NCBI RefSeq assembly: GCF_002251755.1
Contig: NZ_NOXT01000077.1
Location: 1-32,984 of the forward strand
Direction of reading: 5' to 3'
DNA length: 32,984 bases
Source: Sandarakinorhabdus cyanobacteriorum
Lineage (GTDB): Bacteria; Pseudomonadota; Alphaproteobacteria; Sphingomonadales; Sphingomonadaceae
Of the stretch, positions 18,150 through 25,928 are shown in pieces. The position numbers and the translations under genes were made by a program. The notes beneath the pieces were generated by a model. The model ran no database searches. It saw nothing but the letters and a program-made list of their open reading frames with translations, and had not been told where the DNA came from. Position 1 is the first letter of the stretch. Every line of letters begins with the position of its first letter.

Positions 18150-19391
18150 ATGAACCGCGCCCTGATTGCTGCCCTGCTCGCCACTTGCATCGCCGCCCCG
18201 GCGCTGGCGCTGGATGATCCCTGGCTGAAGCGGGCCGAAGCCGTGCTGAAGCGCCAGCCGGTGATCGATGGCCATAACGACTGGCCGGGCGCGCTGCGCG
18301 GCAGTTTTGGCGAGGCCTGGTGGCAGCAGGATCTGAAGGCGGACAGCCGCACGTTCAAGCGGCCGTTGATGACCGACATTCCCCGCCTGCACCAGGGCCG
18401 CGTGGGCGGGCAATTCTGGTCGGTCTATGTGTCGGCCAATGTCACCGGGCCGGCGGCGGTGAAGCAGACGCTGGAGCAGATCGACATCGTGCGCGGCTTT
18501 GTGGCTCGCTATCCCGATGATTTCGCGCTGGCCAGCACGGCGGCCGATATCCGCCGCATCCAGAAGACCGGCAAGGTTGCCAGCCTGATGGGGGTGGAGG
18601 GCGGCAGCCAGATCGACAATTCGCTTCCCGTGCTGCGCATGTATCACGCGCTGGGCGTGCGTTACATGACCCTGACCCATACGAAGCACAATGACTGGGC
18701 CGACAGCGCCAATGAATCGCCCCGGCCCAATCCGCTCAGCGATTATGGCAAGGCAGTGGTGCGCGAGATGAACCGCATCGGCATGCTGGTTGACCTGTCC
18801 CACGTCTCGCCGGGCACGATGAAGGCGGTGCTCGGCGTGACCAGGGCGCCGGTGATCTTCTCCCACTCCTCGGCGCGCGGGCTGGCCGATCATGTGCGCA
18901 ACGTGCCGGATGATGTGCTGCCGCTGGTGAAGGCCAATGGCGGGGTGGTGATGGCCACCTATGTGCCGGGCTTCATCAACAGCGCCCGCCAGGCCTGGGA
19001 AGCCGCGCGCGCCGGGGAGCGGCAACGGTTGCTGGCGCTGTATATCGGCGATCTGCCGCGCCAGGGCGCCGCGATGGCGGAATGGGATGCCAGGAATCCG
19101 CGGCCTGAGGTGGGCATCAAGGATGTCGCCGATCATATCCAGCATCTGGTGGCGCTGGCCGGGATCGATCATGTCGGCATTGGTGGCGATCTGGACGGCA
19201 TTGATTCAACGCCGACCGGGCTGGAGGGCGTGGAAACCTATCCGGCGCTGATTGCCGAGCTGCTGCGCCGCGGCATGAGCGAGGCCGATTGCGAGAAGAT
19301 CGCCGGCGGCAATCTGCTGCGCGTGCTGGCGGCGGCGGAGACGGTGGCAGCCGGCATGGCGGGCGAGACGCCGCCGGATGTGAAGCCCTAA
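18150..19391 (+). CDS. Exported membrane dipeptidase (peptidase M19)
   Basis: 413-aa zinc dipeptidase of the renal-dipeptidase/M19 family, cleaving dipeptides in the periplasm. The signal peptide is MNRALIAALLATCIAAPALA. Metal-site motifs appear in order: DGHND (His42, Asp44), GVEGG with its bridging Glu, LVDLSHVSPGTM, IFSHSSARGLADHVRNVPDD and HVGIGGDLDGI. ATG 18150 is chosen because the signal peptide begins there. Its stop overlaps the stop of the convergent gluconokinase by three bases. Confidence 0.92.
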   Translation: MNRALIAALLATCIAAPALALDDPWLKRAEAVLKRQPVIDGHNDWPGALRGSFGEAWWQQDLKADSRTFKRPLMTDIPRLHQGRVGGQFWSVYVSANVTGPAAVKQTLEQIDIVRGFVARYPDDFALASTAADIRRIQKTGKVASLMGVEGGSQIDNSLPVLRMYHALGVRYMTLTHTKHNDWADSANESPRPNPLSDYGKAVVREMNRIGMLVDLSHVSPGTMKAVLGVTRAPVIFSHSSARGLADHVRNVPDDVLPLVKANGGVVMATYVPGFINSARQAWEAARAGERQRLLALYIGDLPRQGAAMAEWDARNPRPEVGIKDVADHIQHLVALAGIDHVGIGGDLDGIDSTPTGLEGVETYPALIAELLRRGMSEADCEKIAGGNLLRVLAAAETVAAGMAGETPPDVKP

Positions 19392-19876
19392 AGCGCGCGC
19401 ACGACAGCGGCGACCTGATCGGCGGTCGACCATTCGGCGGCCACCGTGATGGCGGCTTCGTCGGGCGTGGGCGGTTCCAGGATGGCAAACTGGCTGGCGG
19501 TCAGGCTGGCGGGCCAGAAATGATCGGGCCGTGCCGCTGCGCGCGCCGCAGCCAGTTCGGGCGTGATGCTGATCAGCACATAACGCACCTGCGGATGGGC
19601 GGCATATAGCTGATCACGATAGGCGCGTTTCAGGGCCGATGCGCCGATGATGCCGCCGCCGTCGCCCCAGGCCGCAAGCTGCGCGGCACAGGCGGTGAGC
19701 CAGGCGGCGCGGTCGGCATCGGTCAAGGGCTGGCCGGCCGCCATCTTGTCCCGGTTGGCGGGCGGGTGCAGATCATCGCCATCGCACAGTGGCACGCCCA
19801 GCGCCGCGGCAAGGGCAGTGGCCAGCGTGGTCTTGCCGCAACCGGCCACTCCGCCGACGACCAGCAGCGGCCTCAT
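19388..19876 (-). CDS. Gluconokinase
   Basis: 162-aa ATP-dependent kinase phosphorylating gluconate to 6-phosphogluconate, feeding the Entner-Doudoroff/pentose-phosphate routes. The P-loop GVAGCGKT is at residues 9-16. It is followed by the family signature DGDDLHPPANRDKMAAGQPL and TDADRAAWL, and later by SALKRAYRDQL, which positions gluconate, and RPDHFWPASLTASQFAILE. Length and motif order fit the GntK type. The start overlaps the stop of the upstream exported protein (ATGA), so the two are translated together. Confidence 0.92.
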   Translation of the reverse strand: MRPLLVVGGVAGCGKTTLATALAAALGVPLCDGDDLHPPANRDKMAAGQPLTDADRAAWLTACAAQLAAWGDGGGIIGASALKRAYRDQLYAAHPQVRYVLISITPELAAARAAARPDHFWPASLTASQFAILEPPTPDEAAITVAAEWSTADQVAAVVRAL

Positions 19877-20820
19877 TGCGCTTCGGTTTCGCCGCCCGGT
19901 GCCAGTTCGGCGGTCATGGCGCTGAGCAGTTGCTGGCGCTGGCGTTGGGCCGAACGGTTCATCTGGACGCGATACAGGCCCTTCACAAAGGCCCGATCCC
20001 AATCGGTGAGGCCCGCTGGCCTGGCGCCCGGCGTGAACAGGCCAAGCACGCTGGGCACCCCGGGATTGCCCAGCGGCATGCGCATCGGCGCCACCATGAC
20101 AAGCGCGACATGATCGGCCAGCGCATCCAGCGACACGCCGGTGGCCAGGGTCACATCCACCACTGCCACCCCGGCGCGGGCCCACGCCGACAAGTTGGTA
20201 TCGACAAGGCTGGAATTCCAGCTGCTGGTGCCCACCGCATTGGGTCCGGCCGGCAGCACATTGCCCAGCGGCACGGCGTTGGACGAGGCGCTGGCCAGCG
20301 CGCCCGAATCGGGTGAACCGGCGCCGCCGCCCGATCCGGCCGGGCCCAGCACATGCCACCAGCGCACCGGCAGGCTGGGGCTGTTCAGCGCCGCGAACAG
20401 CCGGGGTTCAAAGGGCGGCAGCGCCGTGCGCTTCCGGTTGCGCACCTGGGCCACCAGGGCGCGCGCATCATCGGTGAAGGCCACCATCAGATTGGCCTTG
20501 CAGCCCGGCTTTTCGATGGCCAGCCCGGCCAGCCGCACCACGGCCTCGATCCGCCCCGCCACCCGGGCCGCCATGGCGGGATCGGGCATGCCGCGCACGT
20601 TCACACAGATGGGGCCGCGCCAGCGGGCATATTGGCCATAATCCGGATTGGGGGCGAGGCCGGCGCGGGCATAATCCAGCGCGGCGGCGCGGATCTGCGG
20701 CCGGGTCAGCCGCTGGGCGGCAACCTCGATCGTCTCCTCGGCCGGGGTGGCGACTGGCGTTGGACCGGGGGCAGCAAGCATCAGGACCGGCAGCAGCGCC
20801 GGCAGCAGGGTGGGGGGCAT
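19873..20820 (-). CDS. Exported protein of unknown function
   Basis: 315 aa with an N-terminal hydrophobic signal (MPPTLLPALLPVLMLAAPGP). A globular part follows with NPDYGQYARWRGPICVNVRG and two cysteines, one in PICVNV and one in KPGCKAN. A Gly/Ser/Ala-rich low-complexity stretch lies near residues 190-225. The C-terminus has the segment LTDWDRAFVKGLYRVQMNRS. I recognise it only as resembling uncharacterised sphingomonad proteins. ATG 20820 is preceded by a short promoter region shared with the divergent rpsF operon. It is coupled to gluconokinase by an ATGA overlap, but a functional link is not evident. Confidence 0.7.
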   Translation of the reverse strand: MPPTLLPALLPVLMLAAPGPTPVATPAEETIEVAAQRLTRPQIRAAALDYARAGLAPNPDYGQYARWRGPICVNVRGMPDPAMAARVAGRIEAVVRLAGLAIEKPGCKANLMVAFTDDARALVAQVRNRKRTALPPFEPRLFAALNSPSLPVRWWHVLGPAGSGGGAGSPDSGALASASSNAVPLGNVLPAGPNAVGTSSWNSSLVDTNLSAWARAGVAVVDVTLATGVSLDALADHVALVMVAPMRMPLGNPGVPSVLGLFTPGARPAGLTDWDRAFVKGLYRVQMNRSAQRQRQQLLSAMTAELAPGGETEAQ

Positions 20821-20849
20821 GGCCGGATTGTAGGTGGTTGGGGAATCGC

Positions 20850-20878
20850 TTGCAATCGCGCCGGGCTTGCCGCATAGG
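20850..20878 (+). promoter_or_regulatory. Predicted promoter of the rpsF operon
   Basis: TTGCAA (20850-20855) and CATAGG (20873-20878) with a 17-base spacer lie about 100 bases upstream of rpsF. The resulting leader holds a small ACGCC/GGCGT stem at about 20919-20940 and a GGGGCCCC segment. Some rpsF leaders bind S6:S18 for autoregulation, but I cannot confirm that motif here. Confidence 0.35.
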
Positions 20879-20978
20879 CGCCGCTTCACCGTGCCGGGGC
20901 AGCCTGTGCGCGGCGAATGACGCCAGCCGGAGGGGCGTGGGCATGGGGCCCCGTCAACGATCGGCACAGGAGAGTGAT

Positions 20979-21401
20979 ATGCCGTTTTACGAGCATGTCT
21001 TCCTTGCGCGCCAAGACCTGACCGCTGCTCAGGTTGAGACGCTGACGGAAGGCTTCACCAAGGTTCTCGCCGAAGGCAAGGGCCGGGTGGCAAACAGCGA
21101 ATATTGGGGCCTGCGCACGCTGGCCTATCGCATCGCGAAGAATCGCAAGGCCCATTATGTGATGCTCAACATCGACGCCCCGGCCGCTGCCGTGGCCGAG
21201 CTGGAGCGCCAGGTTGGCCTGAATGAAGACATCATCCGCTTCATGACCGTGCGGGTTGATGCCCTGTCCACCGAACCGTCGGCGATGACCCGCCGTGGTG
21301 ACCGCGCCGAGCGTGGTGACCGCGAAGCTGGCCGTGATGGCGCTCCGGCCCGTGAAGGCCGTCCCGAGCGTCCGCGCCGCGAACCGCGCGCTGCCGCGTA
21401 A
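20979..21401 (+). CDS. rpsF: 30S ribosomal protein S6
   Basis: Ribosomal protein that pairs with S18 on the platform of the small subunit. The N-terminus MPFYEHVFLARQDL and the segments YWGLRTLAYRIAKNRKAHYV and RFMTVRVD are diagnostic. At 140 aa it has the basic, Arg/Glu-rich C-terminal tail (GDRAERGDREAGRDG...) common in alphaproteobacteria. AGGAG upstream sets ATG 20979. First gene of rpsF-rpsR-rplI. Confidence 0.97.
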   Translation: MPFYEHVFLARQDLTAAQVETLTEGFTKVLAEGKGRVANSEYWGLRTLAYRIAKNRKAHYVMLNIDAPAAAVAELERQVGLNEDIIRFMTVRVDALSTEPSAMTRRGDRAERGDREAGRDGAPAREGRPERPRREPRAAA

Positions 21402-21413
21402 GGAGAGGCCAAG

Positions 21414-21638
21414 ATGGGACGTCCGTTTTTCCGCCGCCGCAAGTCGTGCCCCTTCTCGGGCCCGAATGCCCCCGCCATCGATTACAAGGATGTGCGTCTG
21501 CTGCAGGGCTTTGTCTCTGAGCGTGGCAAGATCGTGCCGGCACGCATCACCGCCGTTTCGGCCAAGAAGCAGCGCGAGCTGGCCAAGGCCATCAAGCGCG
21601 CCCGTCACCTGGGCCTGCTGCCCTATCTGGTCAAGTAA
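21414..21638 (+). CDS. rpsR: 30S ribosomal protein S18
   Basis: 74-aa basic ribosomal protein binding 16S rRNA together with S6. It begins [16 protein letters not shown] and contains [20 protein letters not shown] and [20 protein letters not shown], the family core. GGAGAGG precedes the start. It lies 12 bases after rpsF and 12 before rplI, as in most bacteria. Confidence 0.98.
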   Translation: MGRPFFRRRKSCPFSGPNAPAIDYKDVRLLQGFVSERGKIVPARITAVSAKKQRELAKAIKRARHLGLLPYLVK

Positions 21639-21650
21639 GGAGCAGCTGCC

Positions 21651-22229
21651 ATGCAAGTGATCCTGCTCGAACGCGTTGAAAAGCTTGGCCACATTGGCGA
21701 CATCGTCAATGTGAAGCCGGGTTTTGCCCGCAACTTCCTGCTGCCGCGCGGCAAGGCGCTGCGCGCGACCGAAGCCAACAAGGCCCGGTTTGAAGCCGAC
21801 CGCGCCCGCATTGAGGCCGACAACGCCAAGCGCCGCGACATCGCCCGCGCCGAAGCCCGCGAGATCGAAGGCGCCAGCGTGGTGATGATCCGCGCCGCCT
21901 CCGGCACTGGCCAGCTTTATGGTTCGGTCGCCGCCCGCGACCTGGCCGAAGCGCTGACCCATGGTGGCCACAAGGCCCACAAGAACCAGATTGTGCTGGA
22001 CAAGCCGATCAAGACCCTGGGCGTGCACGACGTGAAGGTCGCGCTGCACCCGGAAGTCGTGGTGATGGTGAAGGTCAACATCGCCCGTTCGGCCGAAGAA
22101 GCCGAACTGCAGGCCAAGGGCGTCGATGTGACCGCCACGGCCGAGCGCGAGGAATCGGGCTTCACCGAAGCCTTTGATCCGAACGCCGAACCGGGCACCC
22201 TGCCGACCGACGAAGCCGCCGAAGGCTGA
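21651..22229 (+). CDS. rplI: 50S ribosomal protein L9
   Basis: Elongated 192-aa large-subunit protein binding near the L1 stalk. The N-terminal domain [20 protein letters not shown] with [16 protein letters not shown] is textbook L9. A long charged helix follows, then the C-terminal domain ([19 protein letters not shown]). The acidic tail after about residue 150 is longer than in E. coli L9 (149 aa), as is common in alphaproteobacteria. An intrinsic terminator follows. Confidence 0.98.
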   Translation: MQVILLERVEKLGHIGDIVNVKPGFARNFLLPRGKALRATEANKARFEADRARIEADNAKRRDIARAEAREIEGASVVMIRAASGTGQLYGSVAARDLAEALTHGGHKAHKNQIVLDKPIKTLGVHDVKVALHPEVVVMVKVNIARSAEEAELQAKGVDVTATAEREESGFTEAFDPNAEPGTLPTDEAAEG

Positions 22230-22253
22230 TCCGGCCGCCATTGCCGAAAAAAC

Positions 22254-22286
22254 GGGGCCGCAGGCACATGCCGGCGGCCCCTTTTT
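22254..22286 (+). terminator. Intrinsic terminator after rplI
   Basis: GGGGCCGC / GCGGCCCC stem (22254-22261, 22274-22281) with inner GGC/GCC pairing and a run of five T. It ends the ribosomal protein operon. Confidence 0.9.
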
Positions 22287-22323
22287 CTTGCCCGCAGCGC
22301 GGCCACAGCCTATGAGCGCGGGC

Positions 22324-22587
22324 ATGACCGAGACGCCTGAAACCGCCCCCGCTGCCGACACGCCGCCCGATCGCCTGTCGGTGAACCCGCGCAGCGACCA
22401 TTATGACTGGGATCTGCTGAGCCGCGGCGTGGGCATCAAGTTCAACGGCACCGAGCGCACCAATGTCGAGGAATATTGCATTTCCGAAGGCTGGATTCGC
22501 GTGGCCGCCGGCAAGAGCCTGGACCGCAAGGGCAACCCGCTGACCATCAAGCTGAATGGCACCGTGGAGGCCTGGTTCAAAAGTTGA
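22324..22587 (+). CDS. DUF3297 family protein
   Basis: 87-aa protein of the small, widespread proteobacterial DUF3297 family. Its core is DRLSVNPRSDHYDWDLLSRG, IGIKFNG-like GVGIKFNGTERTNVEEYCIS, then EGWIRVAAGKSLDRKGNPLT and a KLNGTVEAWF end. Function unknown. ATG 22324 follows GAGCGCGGG; ATG 22312 would add four residues. It sits directly after the rplI terminator, so it must have its own promoter or depend on read-through. Confidence 0.85.
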   Translation: MTETPETAPAADTPPDRLSVNPRSDHYDWDLLSRGVGIKFNGTERTNVEEYCISEGWIRVAAGKSLDRKGNPLTIKLNGTVEAWFKS

Positions 22588-22613
22588 ACCTGCGCTCTTG
22601 AAAGCGCGGCCTG

Positions 22614-22649
22614 CCCGCACAAGATTACACGCGTGTAATGTTGTGCGGG
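22614..22649. repeat. 36-bp near-perfect inverted repeat
   Basis: Two 18-base arms without a spacer (22614-22631 and 22632-22649) match in 17 of 18 pairs. The mismatch is G22623 opposite G22640. The central 16 bases, ATTACACGCGTGTAAT (22624-22639), are a perfect palindrome. It lies between the DUF3297 gene and the interrupted gene at 22680. It could be a repressor operator for the latter or a T-less terminator of the former. Confidence 0.7.
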
Positions 22650-22679
22650 GTGGGTGCACCCGCGTGCGATGGAGCGATC

Positions 22680-23438
22680 ATGGCAGATGCCCCGAAGACG
22701 GGCTGGCAGGTGCTGGCCCTGTGGTGGTGCGTGTGGTGGCTGGCCAGCGGGCCGGCGCGGGCGCAGCAGACCATCATCAATGTCCCCTCGATCGAACAGA
22801 CCAAGGCCGGCAAGGCATTTTTCCTGCACGAAAGCCAAGTGCGTGACTGGGATGGCAACCGCTATTAGCTGACCACCAATTTCTTCACCTATGGCGTGAG
22901 CGAGCGGTTCGAGCTGGCGTTGACCACCTACAATATCGGCACGCCGGTGAAGGCCAACCAGGCCATTGGGCTGGGCTGGAAGACAGCGCAACCAGTTCTG
23001 GCCAACAGCTTGCCGAAATGGGAATTGAAGCTGGGTGCCGGCCAGATGTTGCCGTTCAACCTGCGTGATGGCCGGGTTGGCCTGTGGAGCTATGGCCAGG
23101 CCAGCGCGCGCCTGCCCATTTTGAGCACCCGGCTGATGGGCGGGATCAGCCATGGCCCTGCCAATCTGTTTGGCCGGCACACCACCCATTTCATTGGCAG
23201 CATCGAACAACCGCTGACAGGGCTGGGGCAGCGGATCGGTGGGCCGGTGGGCGCGGTGATTGCCGATAGCGCGCTGGTGGCCGAATGGTTTTCCGGGACC
23301 CATGAGTTCGGCGATTTCGTGCCCGGCGTGAATTGGCACAACAAACATGGTTGGGTGGTGATCCTCGGCTACAAATTCAGCAACAAACCCGGCCGGCGTG
23401 ATGACGGCGTGATCATCGAAATTGGCAAGACCTTCTGA
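22680..23438 (+). pseudogene. Secreted protein gene interrupted by an amber codon
   Basis: One reading frame of 252 codons interrupted only by TAG at 22866-22868. The first part (62 codons) has a signal peptide ending near GPARAQQ and then KAGKAFFLHESQVRDWDGNRY. Immediately after the stop the frame continues LTTNFFTYGVSERFELALTT and keeps protein-like composition (alternating hydrophobic strands, GQMLPFN, LPILSTRLMGGISHG) to EIGKTF at 23438. The strand pattern suggests a small beta-rich envelope protein. ATG 22680 has GGAGCG 5 bases upstream. It is either a recent nonsense mutation, a sequencing error, or stop read-through. Family not recognised. Confidence 0.7.
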
Positions 23439-23479
23439 AAGGCTTGCGCCCATGCGGCAGTTGCGGCTTGGTTGGCAGC

Positions 23480-24787
23480 ATGGCCGATCTGTTCCTCAGC
23501 GCTGATCCCGCTGCCAGCGCCGCTCCGCTGGCCGAGCGGCTGCGCCCGCGCACCCTGGCCGAGGTGGTGGGCCAGGCCGCGCTGACCGGCCCCGATGGCG
23601 CCATCACCCGCATGGTGGCGGCCGGCAGCCTTTCAAGCCTGATCCTGTGGGGGCCGCCCGGCACCGGCAAGACCACCGTTGCCCGCCTGCTGGCCGATGC
23701 GGTCGGCATGCGCTTTGTCGCCATCTCGGCGGTGTTTGCCGGGGTGGCCGATCTGAAGAAATTGTTTGGCGATGCCCGCGAGGCGGCCCGTGCCGGCCAG
23801 CGCACGCTGTTGTTCGTGGACGAGATCCACCGTTTCAACCGGGCGCAGCAGGATGGATTTCTGGGGCCGATGGAGGATGGCACCATCACCCTTGTGGGTG
23901 CGACCACGGAAAATCCCAGTTTCGAGCTGAACGCCGCCATCCTCTCACGGGCGCGGGTGCTGATCGTCAAGCGGCTGGACGAGGCGGCGCTGGCCGAATT
24001 GCTGATCCGGGCCGAGGCGCTCGCCGGGCGCGTGCTGCCGGTGACGGAGGATGCCCGCGCTGCCCTGATCGCCAGTGCCGATGGTGATGGCCGCTTCCTG
24101 CTCGGCCAGGCCGAAACCCTGCTGGCATTGGGCGATGTTGCAGCGATGGACCCGGCGGCGCTGGCCGCGTTCCTGCACCGCCGCATGCCGGTGTATGACA
24201 AGGACCGCGAGGGCCATTATGGCCTGATCTCGGCCCTGCACAAAAGCTTGCGCGGTTCTGATCCCGATGCGGCGCTCTATTGGCTGGCGCGCATGCTGGT
24301 GGCCGGGGAGGAGCCTCTCTATGTGCTGCGCCGGCTGGTGCGCTTTGCCAGCGAGGATGTGGGCCTGGCTGACAGCAATGCCCTGCGCGTCTGCCTTGAT
24401 GCCAAGGATGCTTATGATTTCCTGGGCTCGCCGGAAGGCGAGCTGGCCATCGTGCACGCCTGCCTCTATCTGGCGACGGCACCCAAATCCAACGCGGCCT
24501 ATGTCGCGCAGAAGGCGGCGATGAAGCTGGCATCGGGCACCGGCTCGCTCACGCCGCCGGCCCATATCCTCAACGCGCCGACGCGGCTGATGAAGGACCT
24601 GGGCTATGGCCAGGGCTATGCCTATGACCATGACGCGCCGGATGGTTTTTCGGGGCAGAATTATTGGCCGGATGGCATGGCGGCGGCCACGCTTTACACC
24701 CCGTCCCCACGCGGGTTCGAGGCGCGCATTGCCGAGCGGTTGGCGGAGTGGAACCGGCGCCGGGCAGCGCTGCGGGGCGGCGCATGA
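23480..24787 (+). CDS. rarA: Replication-associated recombination protein RarA (MgsA)
   Basis: 435-aa AAA+ ATPase related to clamp loaders, acting at stalled replication forks. Walker A GPPGTGKT is at residues 58-65 and Walker B LLFVDEIHRFNRAQQD has the DE pair at about 114-115. The sensor segment VGATTENPSFELNAAILSR is diagnostic. The C-terminal MgsA domain follows (HYGLISALHKSLRGSDPDAA, RLVRFASEDVGLADSNAL, and HILNAPTRLMKDLGYGQGY). ATG 23480 is chosen. The stop overlaps the next start by ATGA. Confidence 0.95.
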   Translation: MADLFLSADPAASAAPLAERLRPRTLAEVVGQAALTGPDGAITRMVAAGSLSSLILWGPPGTGKTTVARLLADAVGMRFVAISAVFAGVADLKKLFGDAREAARAGQRTLLFVDEIHRFNRAQQDGFLGPMEDGTITLVGATTENPSFELNAAILSRARVLIVKRLDEAALAELLIRAEALAGRVLPVTEDARAALIASADGDGRFLLGQAETLLALGDVAAMDPAALAAFLHRRMPVYDKDREGHYGLISALHKSLRGSDPDAALYWLARMLVAGEEPLYVLRRLVRFASEDVGLADSNALRVCLDAKDAYDFLGSPEGELAIVHACLYLATAPKSNAAYVAQKAAMKLASGTGSLTPPAHILNAPTRLMKDLGYGQGYAYDHDAPDGFSGQNYWPDGMAAATLYTPSPRGFEARIAERLAEWNRRRAALRGGA

Positions 24788-25116
24788 CATGGGATGAGGT
24801 CGTGGCCCTGGCGCTGGCGCTGCCCGGCGCCACGCGCGGCACCAGCTATGGCCGCGATGCCGTGCTGGTGCGCGGCAAGATGTTCGTGGTGACGGGCAAG
24901 GAGCCTGACCATATCGTGCTGCGCGCCGGCCTGGATGAAGTGGAGATGCTGATCGCCACCGATCCCGGCTGTTTTTACCAGACCCCGCATTATGTCGGCT
25001 GGCCGGCGGTGCTGGCCCGGTTGGCGGCGGCCGATCCGGAGCGGATTGCCGTGCTGCTGGAACGTGCCTGGGCCGGCCATGCCTCGGCTGCGCAGCGCAA
25101 GGCGCGGGGCCTGTGA
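24784..25116 (+). CDS. MmcQ/YjbR family DNA-binding-like protein
   Basis: 110-aa small protein with the YjbR fold: an N-terminal helix (WDEVVALALALPGAT), GTSYGRDAVLVRGKMFVVTG, then HIVLRAGLDEVEMLIATDPG, CFYQTPHYVGWPAVLARL and the C-terminal helix LLERAWAGHASAAQRK. Members are small monomers with a CyaY-like/DNA-binding-like fold of uncertain function. It overlaps rarA upstream and the next gene downstream (4 bases each), forming a tight three-gene operon. Confidence 0.85.
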   Translation: MTWDEVVALALALPGATRGTSYGRDAVLVRGKMFVVTGKEPDHIVLRAGLDEVEMLIATDPGCFYQTPHYVGWPAVLARLAAADPERIAVLLERAWAGHASAAQRKARGL

Positions 25117-25928
25117 GATTCACCCGCTTTGTCGGCATCGATTGGTCGGGCGCCAAGGGCGTGCGGCATCCGTCGGTGCAGGTGGCGCTGTGTGAAGCGG
25201 GAGACGGCCCGCCCGCATTGGTGCTGCCGCCATCGGGCGTGTGGTCGCGCGCCGGCGTGCTTGACTGGCTGGGCGGCCTGTCGGGCGATGTGCTGGTGGG
25301 CATGGATGCCGGCTTTGGCTTTGCCGCGGTGCCGCCCTTTGGCCAGCCGGCCCGCGACCTGTGGGCCGAGGTGGAGGCGGTGTGCGCCGGTGAGGACGAT
25401 CTGGGCGGGCATGGCTTTGTTGAGCATCGGCGCGGCGCCTTCTGGCTGGGCAAGGATGACGGCCCACGCCATTTGCGGGCTCATCTCAGGGTGACGGAGC
25501 AGGTCTATCGCGACAGCGGGCTGGGCGTGCCGACATCGAATTTCGTGCTGCTGGGCGCCGCCCAGGTGGGCAAGGCGACGTTGACGGCGATGCGCTTGCT
25601 GCACCACCTGCGCTGGCCAGTGTGGCCATTTGATCCGCTGCCCACGACGGGCCCGCTGATCCTGGAGATTTATGCCCAGGCCTTTGCCCGGCTGGGCGGT
25701 TTTCGCGGCAAGTTGCGCGATGTCGCCAGCCTGAACGCGGCGCTGGCCCGCCATGGCAGCCGGCCCATGCCGGGCGGCTTTCCGGCGGCGTTTCCCGACC
25801 ATGTTGGCGATGCCATCGTGACCGCCGCTGGCCTGCGCGCCATTGCCCATCAGTCGCACTGGTGGCAGCCGGCGGCGCTGACGCCGGCGATCGCGGTCAG
25901 TGAGGGCTGGACGTTCGGGGTGGCTTGA
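25113..25928 (+). CDS. DUF429-like protein, RNase H-type fold
   Basis: 271-aa protein starting at GTG 25113, overlapping the previous stop. The start FVGIDWSGAKG and the later LVGMDAGFGFA give two acidic strands, the arrangement of RNase H/actin-like folds as in DUF429 proteins. Near the end, FPDHVGDAIVTAAGLRAIAH supplies a third acidic residue, so the set is compatible with a metal-dependent nuclease site. The assignment is by motif only. Its last 32 bases overlap the convergent MFS gene. Confidence 0.65.
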   Translation: MRFTRFVGIDWSGAKGVRHPSVQVALCEAGDGPPALVLPPSGVWSRAGVLDWLGGLSGDVLVGMDAGFGFAAVPPFGQPARDLWAEVEAVCAGEDDLGGHGFVEHRRGAFWLGKDDGPRHLRAHLRVTEQVYRDSGLGVPTSNFVLLGAAQVGKATLTAMRLLHHLRWPVWPFDPLPTTGPLILEIYAQAFARLGGFRGKLRDVASLNAALARHGSRPMPGGFPAAFPDHVGDAIVTAAGLRAIAHQSHWWQPAALTPAIAVSEGWTFGVA

